A DNA stretch of 64,000 bases from an uncultured Clostridia bacterium. Its GTDB lineage: Bacteria; Bacillota; Clostridia; Lachnospirales; CAG-274. Below the pieces are notes generated by a model, which saw nothing but the letters and a program-made list of their open reading frames with translations, ran no database searches and had not been told where the DNA came from. Within the stretch, counting starts at the first letter, position 1; each line of letters starts with the position of its first letter. Positions 25,572 through 34,780 of the stretch are shown piece after piece. Made by a program: the position numbers and the translations under genes. The DNA lies in assembly GCA_944376805.1 (NCBI GenBank), contig CALWDX010000002.1:1-64000 (forward strand). Direction: 5' to 3'.

Positions 25572-27122
25572 CTATACACCAAGTCCATTTATCGTAGTGT
25601 TATATATCTCATTTATAGTATTTATAAGTTTTGAAGAAACTTGATATAAATGTTGATACATAACCATATTAGCTATTTCTTCATTTATACTAACTGAAGA
25701 AACTTGTTTTCTTTGGTTATCCACAGATTCTGTAACATCTTTATAAAAACTTCTATAATTTTCAGCTTGTTTAGTATCTATACCAAGCGTTGCAGATATA
25801 GAGCTAACAAATTGATAAGCTCCACCTTCTTTAAATAAAGAAGTGTCATCTTTAAGTTTTAAGAAACCTAAAACAACTTTATTATTACTAACTTGTGTTG
25901 CATCATTTGTATCTGATATAGCAAGTTTTTTAGGGTCTGCTTTTATTGAATCTGAAATAGCAAAATTAAATGCATCTATCATATTATAATTAACTCTATT
26001 TTCTACTGTTTTACCATCAGGTCCTATCATAGTAAATAATAAACCACCTGGATCACCATTCATATCAAAACCGTCTTGATGACCTATTACACCATCTAAT
26101 GGAGTATCATCAGATAATCTTTTACCCGTATTCATAGCATAAGCCATAGTTCTTACAAATTCGTTTAATTTATCTATATAATATGGTATACCTTTATATT
26201 TTCCACCAGGTCCACCACTATCACCATCACGAACATCTAAAATACCTTTTAATTCACCTGTAAGTGTATCTAAATTCAATTTATCTCCATTTTTCCATTG
26301 TATATCATAAAGTCCTGGTGGGTCATTTGGATGCAATAAATTTTCTCGTCTAACACACTCTAATTTTTGATTACTATTATGGTCAACAAATTCATGACCA
26401 TTTAATAATACTACATATTTATTTCCAAGTTCTCTACCACTTCCATCAGAATATTCTTTAACCTCTACATTAGCATATTTTGATAATTCATCTATTAAAA
26501 GTGCTCTTCTGTCTCTAAGCTCATTTGCAGTATTACCATCTATTTCAAATTGATATATTTGTTCATTTAAATCTGCTATTTGTGTACCAATAGAATTTAT
26601 ACGCTCTACCATAGCATATGCATCATCATTTAAATCAATTTGCTGTTGTCTTAATTTAGTAGCATGATTTCTTATATTAGTAACTAATGTATCTGCTGTA
26701 TTTATAACAGAATTTCTATACTCTAAACTATCTGATGTAAAACTTAAACCTGATAAAGATTTAAAAAAATCATTTACATTATTAGTTAAACTTGTTTTAG
26801 ATAATTCACTAAGAGATACTTCCATAAGACTTAATTGACTATGTTTTTGTCCATATTCCCCAAGTGTACTAACTTGAGGCCAATATTTTTGATCTAAATA
26901 AATATCCCTATGTTGACCTATACCATATACCACAGTACCAGTACCAACTTGACCTACTCCACTATATCTATTTAAAGGAATTGCTGCTTTTTGTTTTATG
27001 TACTGTCTAGAATATCCTTTTGTAGCAACATTTGACACATTATGTGATGTTAATTCTAAACCTGCTCTAGCTGCAAAAAGCCCTGTTGTAGCTATATTAA
27101 ATTCAAAAAAAGATGAACCCAT
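25572..27122 (-). CDS. flgK: Flagellar hook-associated protein 1, second copy
   Basis: A 516-residue FlgK. The N-terminal SHNVSNVATKGYSRQ rod/hook motif and the C-terminal SVSINEEIANMVMYQHLYQVSSKLINTINEIYNTTI are typical. It lies 14 bp after a different flgK (27137-28759). The two share only the terminal family motifs, with clearly different middle regions, so they are old paralogues and not a recent duplicate. Confidence 0.92.
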   Translation of the reverse strand: MGSSFFEFNIATTGLFAARAGLELTSHNVSNVATKGYSRQYIKQKAAIPLNRYSGVGQVGTGTVVYGIGQHRDIYLDQKYWPQVSTLGEYGQKHSQLSLMEVSLSELSKTSLTNNVNDFFKSLSGLSFTSDSLEYRNSVINTADTLVTNIRNHATKLRQQQIDLNDDAYAMVERINSIGTQIADLNEQIYQFEIDGNTANELRDRRALLIDELSKYANVEVKEYSDGSGRELGNKYVVLLNGHEFVDHNSNQKLECVRRENLLHPNDPPGLYDIQWKNGDKLNLDTLTGELKGILDVRDGDSGGPGGKYKGIPYYIDKLNEFVRTMAYAMNTGKRLSDDTPLDGVIGHQDGFDMNGDPGGLLFTMIGPDGKTVENRVNYNMIDAFNFAISDSIKADPKKLAISDTNDATQVSNNKVVLGFLKLKDDTSLFKEGGAYQFVSSISATLGIDTKQAENYRSFYKDVTESVDNQRKQVSSVSINEEIANMVMYQHLYQVSSKLINTINEIYNTTINGLGV

Positions 27123-27136
27123 AATTTAACCTCCTA

Positions 27137-28759
27137 TTATATTCCTACTCTACCTGTACCATTTATTATTTTATCCATCATACCATCTATTACATTTACT
27201 ACTTTAGCTGCTGAATTATAAGCATGTTGGAATTTAAGCATATTTGATAATTCTTCATCTAAAGATACACCAGAAATAGTTAATCTTTTATTTTGTGCAA
27301 GGTCAATTGTACCTACTTTAGACTCTAATTTTTCTCTATCTTCTTGTACTTTAACAGCATAGTCTGTTACTATTTTTTTATAGTATCCATCTATAGAAGC
27401 CCCTTCTAAATTAGCAATAGGCTCTTTCCAAGCTTTACTAAGTTCAACTAATATAGTATTATCATCTTTATCACCACTTTTAGAAAAACCAAGTTTATTA
27501 TAACCATCTGCTTCTAAAAGTTTTGGATTTATTTGTATATTATCAATAGTAAATAATGTATTATAATCATTTGAGTTTTCACCTTGTATAATACCAGGCA
27601 TAGTTCCTCCACCTACATTAGAATCATCTACACCTTTTCTTACAAATATAGGTATACCATAGTTACCATCTAACCCTTTACCAGACATTGAAGCAGTATT
27701 TAATTTAGTAACTATTTCATGCATAAGTGTATCTATTTTTTTCTGAATATTAGGTATAGAAAAATTACCTATTTCACTATCTGGCATAGTATAATTACCT
27801 ACAACTTCACCACGAGCAACTAAAAGACCTTTTAATGAACCTTTTGTAGTAGTAGAAGTTGTTCCTAAATCTTCAGAAGCTAAATTAGGAAAAAGTGGTG
27901 TTGATGTATCACTAGCAGGTAATATTTCATCACTAGAAGAAAATACAGGTTCTACAAAAGGATACTCTCCATTACAATATTTAAGACCTATTTTTTGAGG
28001 TATATTACTAACTAATAACTCATTACCTTGAAATAAAATATCTACCCTAGTAGCTCCGCTATTTCCTACAGCTGTTTCTTTTACTTCAATATCTATATAT
28101 CCACTAAGTTCATCTAAAAGATTATTTCTCATATCTTTTAAATCATTAGCTTTACTACCATCTGCTTCTATTTCTTCTATTTTTTGATTTAATTCTCCTA
28201 TTTGAGCTACTATATCATTTATATTTTTAACTTCTTTTTCTATTTGTTTATTTAAGTTTAACTGATATTCAAATAATTTTTTATTAATATCTTGCATTTT
28301 ATCTAAAAGTGTAACACAGCTTTGAATAAATAAAGATCTTGTTTCTATAGCACCTGGATTTTTACTCATTTCATTTATAGCGTCCCATACATCTGTTATA
28401 ACTTCTTGAGCTCTATATTCACTTCCCATTTCACCTATAATAGTATTTATTTCTTCACCAGCAGTATACTTTCTAGCATAATATTCACCAAATCCATTTT
28501 CTTCACGATATGCTATATCATAAAATTTATTTCTTAATTGTCTTATTTGAGAAACTCCTGTACCAATACCCACTTGCATTTTTAAACTGCCTACAGGGCT
28601 TGAGCCTCTATTTAAATACGAAAAATCTTGTTGTATACCTTGTTGTCTTGTGTATCCTAAAACACCAGAGTTAGAAACATTATGACCTGTTACAGCCAAA
28701 CCTGCTTGTGCTGCTCTAAGACCACTTAATGCAGTACTAATACTTGACATAGATGCCAT
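27137..28759 (-). CDS. flgK: Flagellar hook-associated protein 1, first copy
   Basis: A 540-residue FlgK. It has SALSGLRAAQAGLAVTGHNVSNSGVLGYTRQ at its start (cited residues about 7-37) and SLDEELSNMLKFQHAYNSAAKVVNVIDGMMDKI near the end, with a long central coiled coil (about 165-225). It follows flgN, its usual chaperone partner, by 21 bp. As the first FlgK of two, it may form its own ring or a mixed junction with the second. Confidence 0.92.
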   Translation of the reverse strand: MASMSSISTALSGLRAAQAGLAVTGHNVSNSGVLGYTRQQGIQQDFSYLNRGSSPVGSLKMQVGIGTGVSQIRQLRNKFYDIAYREENGFGEYYARKYTAGEEINTIIGEMGSEYRAQEVITDVWDAINEMSKNPGAIETRSLFIQSCVTLLDKMQDINKKLFEYQLNLNKQIEKEVKNINDIVAQIGELNQKIEEIEADGSKANDLKDMRNNLLDELSGYIDIEVKETAVGNSGATRVDILFQGNELLVSNIPQKIGLKYCNGEYPFVEPVFSSSDEILPASDTSTPLFPNLASEDLGTTSTTTKGSLKGLLVARGEVVGNYTMPDSEIGNFSIPNIQKKIDTLMHEIVTKLNTASMSGKGLDGNYGIPIFVRKGVDDSNVGGGTMPGIIQGENSNDYNTLFTIDNIQINPKLLEADGYNKLGFSKSGDKDDNTILVELSKAWKEPIANLEGASIDGYYKKIVTDYAVKVQEDREKLESKVGTIDLAQNKRLTISGVSLDEELSNMLKFQHAYNSAAKVVNVIDGMMDKIINGTGRVGI

Positions 28760-28780
28760 AACCTTATCTCCTTTACTAAT

Positions 28781-29281
28781 TTATTGTTTTGCATCAAACA
28801 TTTTTCTGTCAGATGCATTTATTTCATTACCAGAAAAATCATAATAAGTAGGTGTACTACTACTTGATGACCTAATTACATTCATAGAAAAATCTATATA
28901 TTCCATAGATAATTTTATAAGTTCTTGATTTTGGTCATTTAAAGCTTTTAATTTAGGTAAAATATCTAAAAGTTTTTCTCTTAAACTTGTAAGTTCTTTT
29001 TCTCCTTCTTGACCCTTAATAGTTTCTATAATATCTTTTAAAGACATATCACTATTTTTTCCTAATACCATAGATATATCATTAAAAATTTCTATTCTTT
29101 TCTTTTCAAGTCTCTGATTTCTACCTACAAGTACATTTTCTTCTTTTACAAATCCTTGTAATTTAGGTATATCATTTTCTATAATAGAAACTTTCTTTTT
29201 AGATGCAATGTCTAATAATGATTGATATATATTATTTTGTTCTGTAAGAGTATCTATAAGCTCTTTTATAAGACTTGCCAA
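28781..29281 (-). CDS. flgN: Flagellar export chaperone FlgN
   Basis: A 166-residue mostly helical protein with the FlgN pattern: LIDTLTEQNNIYQSLLDIASKKK at the N-terminus and QNQELIKLSMEYIDFSMNVI near residue 120. It delivers FlgK and FlgL to the export apparatus. It is encoded between flgM and flgK as in other Firmicutes. Confidence 0.9.
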   Translation of the reverse strand: MASLIKELIDTLTEQNNIYQSLLDIASKKKVSIIENDIPKLQGFVKEENVLVGRNQRLEKKRIEIFNDISMVLGKNSDMSLKDIIETIKGQEGEKELTSLREKLLDILPKLKALNDQNQELIKLSMEYIDFSMNVIRSSSSSTPTYYDFSGNEINASDRKMFDAKQ

Positions 29282-29294
29282 AATATCACCTCTT

Positions 29295-29555
29295 TTATTT
29301 TGAAATAAGCTTGTTAACTATATCTTCTGTTGATATATTATAGCTTCCTTGCTCCATTCTTTGTAATATGTCATTAACTTTATCTTCTCTTATATCTGGA
29401 CTATTAGATACTGCTTTTAAAACAGTTTGAAAATCTCTAGCTTTATCAGAGACTACAAAAGAATCATTTTGCTTTTTTTGTGGTTGTGTTTTTTTATTAT
29501 CTATATTCTTTTTATTATATATATTTGTTGTATTAAATAAATTAGTTATTTTCAT
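29295..29555 (-). CDS. flgM: Anti-sigma factor FlgM
   Basis: An 86-residue protein, disordered N-terminal half and C-terminal helices (VSDKARDFQTVLKAVSNSPDIREDKVNDILQRM) that clamp SigD, typical of FlgM. It is secreted after hook completion, which frees SigD (encoded at 33203). It is the first gene of its unit, behind a SigD-like promoter, so it limits its own sigma factor. Confidence 0.9.
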   Translation of the reverse strand: MKITNLFNTTNIYNKKNIDNKKTQPQKKQNDSFVVSDKARDFQTVLKAVSNSPDIREDKVNDILQRMEQGSYNISTEDIVNKLISK

Positions 29556-29612
29556 AAATAAGCCCTCCTTTTAATAATATATATCATCTTTTAAATTTCC
29601 CTATTTAATTAT

Positions 29613-29639
29613 ATATCGTAATTATTTTATGAAATATTA
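29613..29639 (-). promoter_or_regulatory. SigD-like promoter of the flgM unit
   Basis: Minus strand TAAT (29636-29639), 15-bp spacer, TACGATAT (29613-29620), close to the flagellar sigma consensus TAAA-N15-GCCGATAT. The same layout stands before flgB. Confidence 0.6.
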
Positions 29640-29685
29640 ACATTATTTTTTAAATTTATACTAAAATAACCTTATTTATTATAAC

Positions 29686-29727
29686 ATAAAAAGACAGGTT
29701 TTATATATTCTATTTAAAACCTGCCTT
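29686..29727 (-). terminator. Terminator of mecA
   Basis: A 13-bp stem (29715-29727 with 29691-29703, one G-U pair on the minus strand), followed by six U on the minus strand. It separates mecA from the flgM promoter. Confidence 0.82.
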
Positions 29728-29732
29728 TTATA

Positions 29733-30380
29733 TTATAATGTTGATAATATGGATATTGCACCATTTTTTATAATAACTTCTCCATGTTCATCTAAATAAT
29801 ACTTGGAAATAATATTTGAAATATGTTTTTGACCATATTCACAAACAATAAAATCTAAATCATTTATAAATTTTATATCTTTTTGTAAAGATAAGAAATA
29901 TCTATCTTGATACTTATATAGTGTATTAGTTCCCTCATAAATATTATATAATCTTTCAGATAAACTTATTACATTGTCTAAAGTTTTAAATGAGTATATA
30001 TATATATCTTCATCTTCATTTATTATAGTAGTATCTTGAATTACATTTTCAAATTTTCTTATACTACTTTGTTTATATTTTCTATCTTCTAAACTTTTAG
30101 GGGTTAATGATACAACTTTATCTATATCCATTTCTTTTGTTACTTTTGATACAATAATCATAACTGTATCCATAGTAACTGGCATAGCTTCTATCATAAG
30201 TGGTGTATTTGTTGCATCAAAACCACAATCAAGCATAGCCTCTGTCATTATATCTCTAAAAAATGCTTGTGCTTTTTCAGAACCTTGAGCAAGTTCTGAT
30301 AGTTTTATTTCTCTTTCTTGTAAATCTTCATTTGTAAGTAAAAACTTTATTTGATTATCATTAATTTTTTCTATCTTCAC
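29733..30380 (-). CDS. mecA: Adaptor protein MecA (Clp protease adaptor)
   Basis: A 215-residue protein with the MecA two-domain shape: N-terminal substrate-binding domain (MKIEKINDNQIKFLLTNEDL, FRDIMTEAMLDCGFD), an acidic linker, and a C-terminal ClpC-binding domain (from about residue 120, EDEDIYIYSFKTLDNVISL). MecA feeds unfolded proteins and specific regulators to ClpCP. It has its own promoter and terminator, so it is not part of the flagellar units that flank it. Confidence 0.9.
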   Translation of the reverse strand: MKIEKINDNQIKFLLTNEDLQEREIKLSELAQGSEKAQAFFRDIMTEAMLDCGFDATNTPLMIEAMPVTMDTVMIIVSKVTKEMDIDKVVSLTPKSLEDRKYKQSSIRKFENVIQDTTIINEDEDIYIYSFKTLDNVISLSERLYNIYEGTNTLYKYQDRYFLSLQKDIKFINDLDFIVCEYGQKHISNIISKYYLDEHGEVIIKNGAISILSTL

Positions 30381-30430
30381 TTAATCACTTCCCTTAATAT
30401 TAACAATAAAATATAATTTTGTGTAGATAT

Positions 30431-30459
30431 AGTATACATAAAATTTTGTACATTGTAAA
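30431..30459 (-). promoter_or_regulatory. Promoter of mecA
   Basis: TTTACA (30454-30459), 17-bp spacer, TATACT (30431-30436), minus strand. Confidence 0.75.
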
Positions 30460-30474
30460 GAGGTATAATCTGTA

Positions 30475-30768
30475 TTAATTAGTTGATAACTCAAAAGGCT
30501 TATCTGTTGTTATTTCTAAATTTGGATTAGATGAAAGCTTCATTTCTTTTGTAGTAACTTCTGTTGTATCTTGTGTTTCTGGTTCTATAGTTATAACATT
30601 TGAACTTTCTTCAAATATTTCTGTTTCAGTTGTAGTTGTTGTAATCATATTTATATTATTAACAGAATTAGTATTTAGTTTTAAAATATTATATGAAAAA
30701 AGAGAAATAATAGAAGTTATAACCAAACCTGTACCTAAACCCATAAAAAAAATGTTTTTTTCTTTCAT
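30475..30768 (-). CDS. Small membrane protein with Thr/Glu-rich tail, end of fla operon
   Basis: A 97-residue protein with one transmembrane segment (about 8-30) and a tail rich in Thr, Glu and Ser (about 40-97) that should be outside the cell or flexible. I do not recognise it. Its start overlaps the stop of the swrB-like gene by 4 bp (ATGA), so the two are translationally coupled and belong to the long fla operon. No clear terminator follows before the mecA promoter. Confidence 0.6.
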   Translation of the reverse strand: MKEKNIFFMGLGTGLVITSIISLFSYNILKLNTNSVNNINMITTTTTETEIFEESSNVITIEPETQDTTEVTTKEMKLSSNPNLEITTDKPFELSTN

Positions 30769-31256
30769 AAATTATCATCTCCAAATTTAATTATTAATTC
30801 TACTTCCCCTTTACCTATATTTAAAACTTTAGCTATATCTGATACAGACATATTTTGTTTGTGAAGTTCTTTTATTTTATCAGCCATAGGGTGATTACTA
30901 ATATATTTTGATTTTTTATTATTTTGCTTAATATCAACTTTATTTAATACATTTTCATCTATTTTTATATCTACTTTACTATTAGATATAGCTTTTTTCT
31001 TTTCTATAGTTTCATATAAAAATAATAACTGTTTTTGTTTTTCATCAAATCTTTTAAATATTTGTTCAGACATTAAATTTAAATCATCTATGGCCAAATC
31101 TGCTTGGTCAATAGTATCTTTCATTTCTTTAATATAACTATCTACATTTGATATAGGTGTTGCATTATTATATTTATTAATTTTTAAAATAGATAATATA
31201 ATTATCATAAAACCTAATACCATTATAAATATAAAAATCAAATTAAATATATCCAT
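30765..31256 (-). CDS. SwrB-like protein (DUF6115 type)
   Basis: A 163-residue protein: one N-terminal transmembrane segment (about 3-24), a coiled coil (about 40-90), a charged linker, and a C-terminal helix-turn-helix like segment (DKIKELHKQNMSVSDIAKVLNIGKGEVELIIKF). This layout, length and place at the end of the fla operon after sigD match SwrB of Bacillus subtilis, which activates the flagellar type III export apparatus. The name is inferred from architecture and synteny; overall identity cannot be measured here. Confidence 0.65.
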   Translation of the reverse strand: MDIFNLIFIFIMVLGFMIIILSILKINKYNNATPISNVDSYIKEMKDTIDQADLAIDDLNLMSEQIFKRFDEKQKQLLFLYETIEKKKAISNSKVDIKIDENVLNKVDIKQNNKKSKYISNHPMADKIKELHKQNMSVSDIAKVLNIGKGEVELIIKFGDDNL

Positions 31257-31269
31257 AAAAAAAATACCT

Positions 31270-31581
31270 CTATATACTTATATCTAAAAAACTTAAGCTA
31301 TTATTATATTTTTTTTCATTTTTTTGTGTTTCTTTTTTATTTTTTCCCTGCTTTTTATACTGACCATTATTACCCTTTCCATCTTTATTAATATTTTGTT
31401 GTTCAGATTTATTAGATTCTAATGTTCTTTTATTTTCTGTTTCTACATTTTTTTTAAGGTGTTCTGAAAACATTAAATTTTCATCCATAGTTTTTTGATT
31501 ATTATCTTCTGTTCTATTTATTTGTGAAGATTTATTTATAAACATTTGAACATCAACAGGTCTTATATCCATATGAAACAC
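31270..31581 (-). CDS. Uncharacterised fla-operon protein
   Basis: A 103-residue hydrophilic protein, probably disordered: a short conserved-looking N-terminus (MDIRPVDVQMFINKSSQI, from the second Met) and a long Lys/Asn/Gln/Glu-rich tail. I recall similar small proteins starting MDIRPVDVQ in fla operons of Lachnospiraceae, with no known role. It lies between fapA and the swrB-like gene. Start at Met1 or Met4 is open. Confidence 0.55.
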   Translation of the reverse strand: MFHMDIRPVDVQMFINKSSQINRTEDNNQKTMDENLMFSEHLKKNVETENKRTLESNKSEQQNINKDGKGNNGQYKKQGKNKKETQKNEKKYNNSLSFLDISI

Positions 31582-31600
31582 CCCTTTACTTAAATTTTAT

Positions 31601-33175
31601 TTACATAAAAATTTCTATTTTTCCATCAATATTTCTTAAAGTACAACTTCTAAGGTCTTCTTTTATAAAAATAACTGCATTATTAATTACAACTTTTGTA
31701 CCATTATATAAAGTATCTGTAACTTTTATCATACCTTTTTTAGAAGTAAAATATGGCATTAAACTTTTTAAATTTTTTTTATAAACTAAAATTAATTTTT
31801 TAATTTCTAACTTTTCTTTAACAGATTTTTCAAAAAGTATTCTTTTTTCTTTTGATAAACTATTAATATCTAAACTAGATAATTTTTTAACAATTCTTTC
31901 TAGTTTATTATATTTTTCTGACATTTCTTCTACTTTTTGAACTAATTCTTCATATTTGTTTAAAACCCTATAATTTATACCAACAGTTATATCTGTATGA
32001 CTAGACATAGGAGCACCTATATATTTTGTTGATAAAACTCCACTTATTATAGATTTACCACCAGTAATAACCCCTTTATCACCTAATATATTAACATTAC
32101 CTCCACACCACATATCTGAATGCATAATTGAACTTGCAGTTATATCTTTTTCACATATTATAGTAGCATTTTCAACAAAGTTTAAATTAATATTTTCAGA
32201 AGCAATTATTCTAGCTTTACCTCCACCTTGAACTCCTTTAGCAATTGATATATTACCATTTGCTATAATATTAGAATCTTCAACAACCCCTAAAATATCA
32301 ATATCTCCTCCAGCACTTACAGTAAAACCACTTAAAACATTCCCTTTAATAAGAATACTTCCTATAAAGTCAATATTACCTATACTAGTATCTACATCTG
32401 ATTCTATTTCTAATACTGGTAATATATTTACAGTTTTTCCTTTCATAGCCACGCAACCATCAATATTTGATAATAATAGTTTACCATCTTCAGATATTCT
32501 TGTATTTTTTCCTTGTGCTAAAGTTGGTGCTTCTTTAGGTAGTTTACTTGGAACAACTTCATCATATACATTTCTCCCATCAGCACCTTTTATAGCATCT
32601 ACTCTAGTTACAAGAGTTTGATCTTTATGAACACTTTCAAACATATTAAGCTCTCTATAATCTAGTGTACCATCTTCTAAAACTTTAGGTTTTGTAGTCT
32701 TTTTAGATATATCTACATGATATTCTAAAAATCCATTTTTACTTTCTTCAGGTTGTATACCTTTAGCTATAACATATGATTTATTATAATCTCTATTACA
32801 TATAAAATTCTCTATATCACTAAAATCTAATCCAAAAACTACATTTGACTCTGATATTTTATCCAAAATTTGTTGTTTTGATAATACATTACCATTTTTA
32901 AATGGTGCTTTAAATTTAACCTCTGCTAACATTCTATCTTTTGATACAATAATATCAAACTTTTCATCTATATTTATAGCATCTTTATCTTTAGTAATAA
33001 AAATATATTTACTACTTTCTTCTATTACTTTATCTATAGTAGAAGGGTCAAAATCTTTTATACTATATTTTTTTACTATCTCTACTATATCTTCTTTAGG
33101 ATTAGATTTTTTATAATCTACTAAAAAATATACTCCATCTTCACGTGGTTCAATTCTATCTAAAATATTATTCAT
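31601..33175 (-). CDS. fapA: FapA-type protein (DUF342, flagellar assembly protein A)
   Basis: A 524-residue protein. The N-terminal region is followed by the long DUF342 beta-helix (about 190-400: GNIDFIGSILIKGNVLSGF, AGGDIDILGVVEDSNIIANG), then a coiled coil (about 405-470) and a short beta tail. DUF342 proteins occur next to sigD in many fla operons; the product has been linked to polar flagellar assembly and cell-surface organisation. It sits 27 bp after sigD. Confidence 0.82.
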   Translation of the reverse strand: MNNILDRIEPREDGVYFLVDYKKSNPKEDIVEIVKKYSIKDFDPSTIDKVIEESSKYIFITKDKDAINIDEKFDIIVSKDRMLAEVKFKAPFKNGNVLSKQQILDKISESNVVFGLDFSDIENFICNRDYNKSYVIAKGIQPEESKNGFLEYHVDISKKTTKPKVLEDGTLDYRELNMFESVHKDQTLVTRVDAIKGADGRNVYDEVVPSKLPKEAPTLAQGKNTRISEDGKLLLSNIDGCVAMKGKTVNILPVLEIESDVDTSIGNIDFIGSILIKGNVLSGFTVSAGGDIDILGVVEDSNIIANGNISIAKGVQGGGKARIIASENINLNFVENATIICEKDITASSIMHSDMWCGGNVNILGDKGVITGGKSIISGVLSTKYIGAPMSSHTDITVGINYRVLNKYEELVQKVEEMSEKYNKLERIVKKLSSLDINSLSKEKRILFEKSVKEKLEIKKLILVYKKNLKSLMPYFTSKKGMIKVTDTLYNGTKVVINNAVIFIKEDLRSCTLRNIDGKIEIFM

Positions 33176-33202
33176 AAAAAAATTCCTACTTTCATAGCTA
33201 GA

Positions 33203-33964
33203 TTATAAATACAATAAATTATAGTTATTACCTAATTTATTTTTTAATATTTTCATACAATTAGAATGTATCTGAGAAACTCTTGATTCAGATACACCCA
33301 ATACCTTACTTATTTCTTTTAATGTGAGTTCTTCATAATAATATAATATAATTACTTGTTTTTGTTTTTCAGTTAAACTATTTATTGCATCTATTAGTAT
33401 TTGCTTTTCTTCTTTATGTTGTAAAACTTTTTCTGGTATATTTTGTTCATTTTCTATTAAAGTATCAACTGGCTTTTCATGATTCTGCTCTAAATAGTTA
33501 TCTAAAGATACCAAAGTATATAGTGAATAATTTTTTAAATAATCTTTTATTTGTTCTAAAGGTAAATTTAAAATTTTAGATAATTCTTCATCCGTAGGAC
33601 TTCTATCATTTTCTATTTCAAATTTTTCTATAGCTTCTTCTATAACTTTATTTTTTTGTCTTAATGAGCGAGGTACCCAATCTAATTTTCTAATATTATC
33701 TATTATTTCTCCTCGTATTCTTAAAGAAGCATATGTTTCAAATTTATAACCTTTTTTATAGTCAAATTTTTCTATAGCATCAATAAGCCCAAAAATTCCA
33801 TACCCTACTAAATCTTCATATTCTACTAAAGAATTAGTATATATATTCATTCTACCTGCTACAATTTTAACTAAATTAGCATATTTATTTATTATTTTTT
33901 CTCTTATTGTAATACTTTTTGTTTTTTCATATTCTTCCCATAGGCTAATATCTTCCAAAATCAT
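33203..33964 (-). CDS. sigD: RNA polymerase sigma factor for flagellar genes (SigD/FliA)
   Basis: A 253-residue sigma-28 family factor. Region 2 (GYGIFGLIDAIEKFDYKKGYKFETYASLRIRGEI, residues about 55-90), region 3 (RSPTDEELSKILNLP) and region 4 (LKEISKVLGVSESRVSQIHSNCM) are complete. It directs late flagellar and motility genes and is held back by FlgM (29295). Both flagellar units in the window begin with a sequence that fits its consensus. Confidence 0.95.
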   Translation of the reverse strand: MILEDISLWEEYEKTKSITIREKIINKYANLVKIVAGRMNIYTNSLVEYEDLVGYGIFGLIDAIEKFDYKKGYKFETYASLRIRGEIIDNIRKLDWVPRSLRQKNKVIEEAIEKFEIENDRSPTDEELSKILNLPLEQIKDYLKNYSLYTLVSLDNYLEQNHEKPVDTLIENEQNIPEKVLQHKEEKQILIDAINSLTEKQKQVIILYYYEELTLKEISKVLGVSESRVSQIHSNCMKILKNKLGNNYNLLYL

Positions 33965-33984
33965 TCACCACACTTTATAACTTG

Positions 33985-34275
33985 TTATAAATTACTTTCT
34001 TCTAAATTAACATTATTAGAATTATCTTCTTCTATATTTTCATTATTTTCACTTTTATCTAATGAATTATCTTCTTCTACTTTTTTATCTTCTTCTATTT
34101 TATTAAATTGATTTTGTAAAAATATTTCAATAAAACCACCTAAAAAATAAAATACAACAATAGTAATAACTATTGTATAACAAGTTCTTAACAAATCAAC
34201 ATTATAAAAATAAGCAAATGCTGTAGCTATTAAACTTGCTAGTATTGTTATTTTTATTCTAAGTTTTTCTAACAT
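33985..34275 (-). CDS. Small membrane protein between cheD and sigD
   Basis: A 96-residue protein with two transmembrane segments (about 5-24 and 30-50 from MLEKLRIKITIL) and a strongly acidic, Asn/Ser-rich tail. I chose the ATG at 34275, which has GGTGG at 34281-34285; a longer start would overlap cheD. Small proteins of this form occur at this place in related fla operons but I know no function. Confidence 0.65.
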   Translation of the reverse strand: MLEKLRIKITILASLIATAFAYFYNVDLLRTCYTIVITIVVFYFLGGFIEIFLQNQFNKIEEDKKVEEDNSLDKSENNENIEEDNSNNVNLEESNL

Positions 34276-34288
34276 AAAGACCACCTTT

Positions 34289-34780
34289 TTATATAGTATA
34301 TGTTCCATGTTCAATAGTTTTTATAATAAACTTTCCATCTGTTGAATGTAATTCTACAGTTCTACCAAAAGTTTTTCCAACATCTTTTGCTAAAACTTTT
34401 ATACCAAGTCTTTTTAACATATGTTCTGCTGCTGCAACATTTCTGTCACCTATTCTCATACTTTGTTGTGTAGAACCAAAAGCAAACATTTGTGCACCAC
34501 CAGCTAATTTAGCTACAATTCTACTTTGTTGTGCCCCTTGTCTTATCATATCTTTTGTAAGTTTTATAGTTGCTAAATCTACAAATTTAGCAATATTTGA
34601 ATTATTTCTTATTTCTTTACTATCAGGTAACATACAATGAGCTAATCCTGCAATTTTAACTACTGGGTCATATAAAGCTATACCAACACAAGAGCCTAAA
34701 CCTAAGGTTATCAAAACCCCTGTATTTTTAGCTATATTCATATCTGCCATACCAACTATTAAAGAACCAGAACTTATCAT
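34289..34780 (-). CDS. cheD: Chemoreceptor glutamine deamidase CheD
   Basis: A 163-residue CheD. The active-site set is visible: the threonine in LITLGLGSC, the nucleophile Cys in GSCVGIALYD, and His in GLAHCMLP; GGAQMF and IGDRNVAAAEHML are family motifs. CheD deamidates chemoreceptors and, with CheC, tunes adaptation. Here it stands alone: the usual preceding cheB-cheA-cheW-cheC block is missing between flhG and cheD. A 125-bp gap separates it from flhG. Confidence 0.93.
   Translation of the reverse strand: MISSGSLIVGMADMNIAKNTGVLITLGLGSCVGIALYDPVVKIAGLAHCMLPDSKEIRNNSNIAKFVDLATIKLTKDMIRQGAQQSRIVAKLAGGAQMFAFGSTQQSMRIGDRNVAAAEHMLKRLGIKVLAKDVGKTFGRTVELHSTDGKFIIKTIEHGTYTI

Noticed and set aside
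25572-28759. Assembly artefact as the cause of the doubled flgK
   Set aside because: The two sequences differ throughout and in length, so they are not a duplicated assembly segment.
34276-34314. Longer start of the small membrane protein overlapping cheD
   Set aside because: The ATG at 34275 has a proper ribosome site; the extension only reads the end of cheD in another frame.
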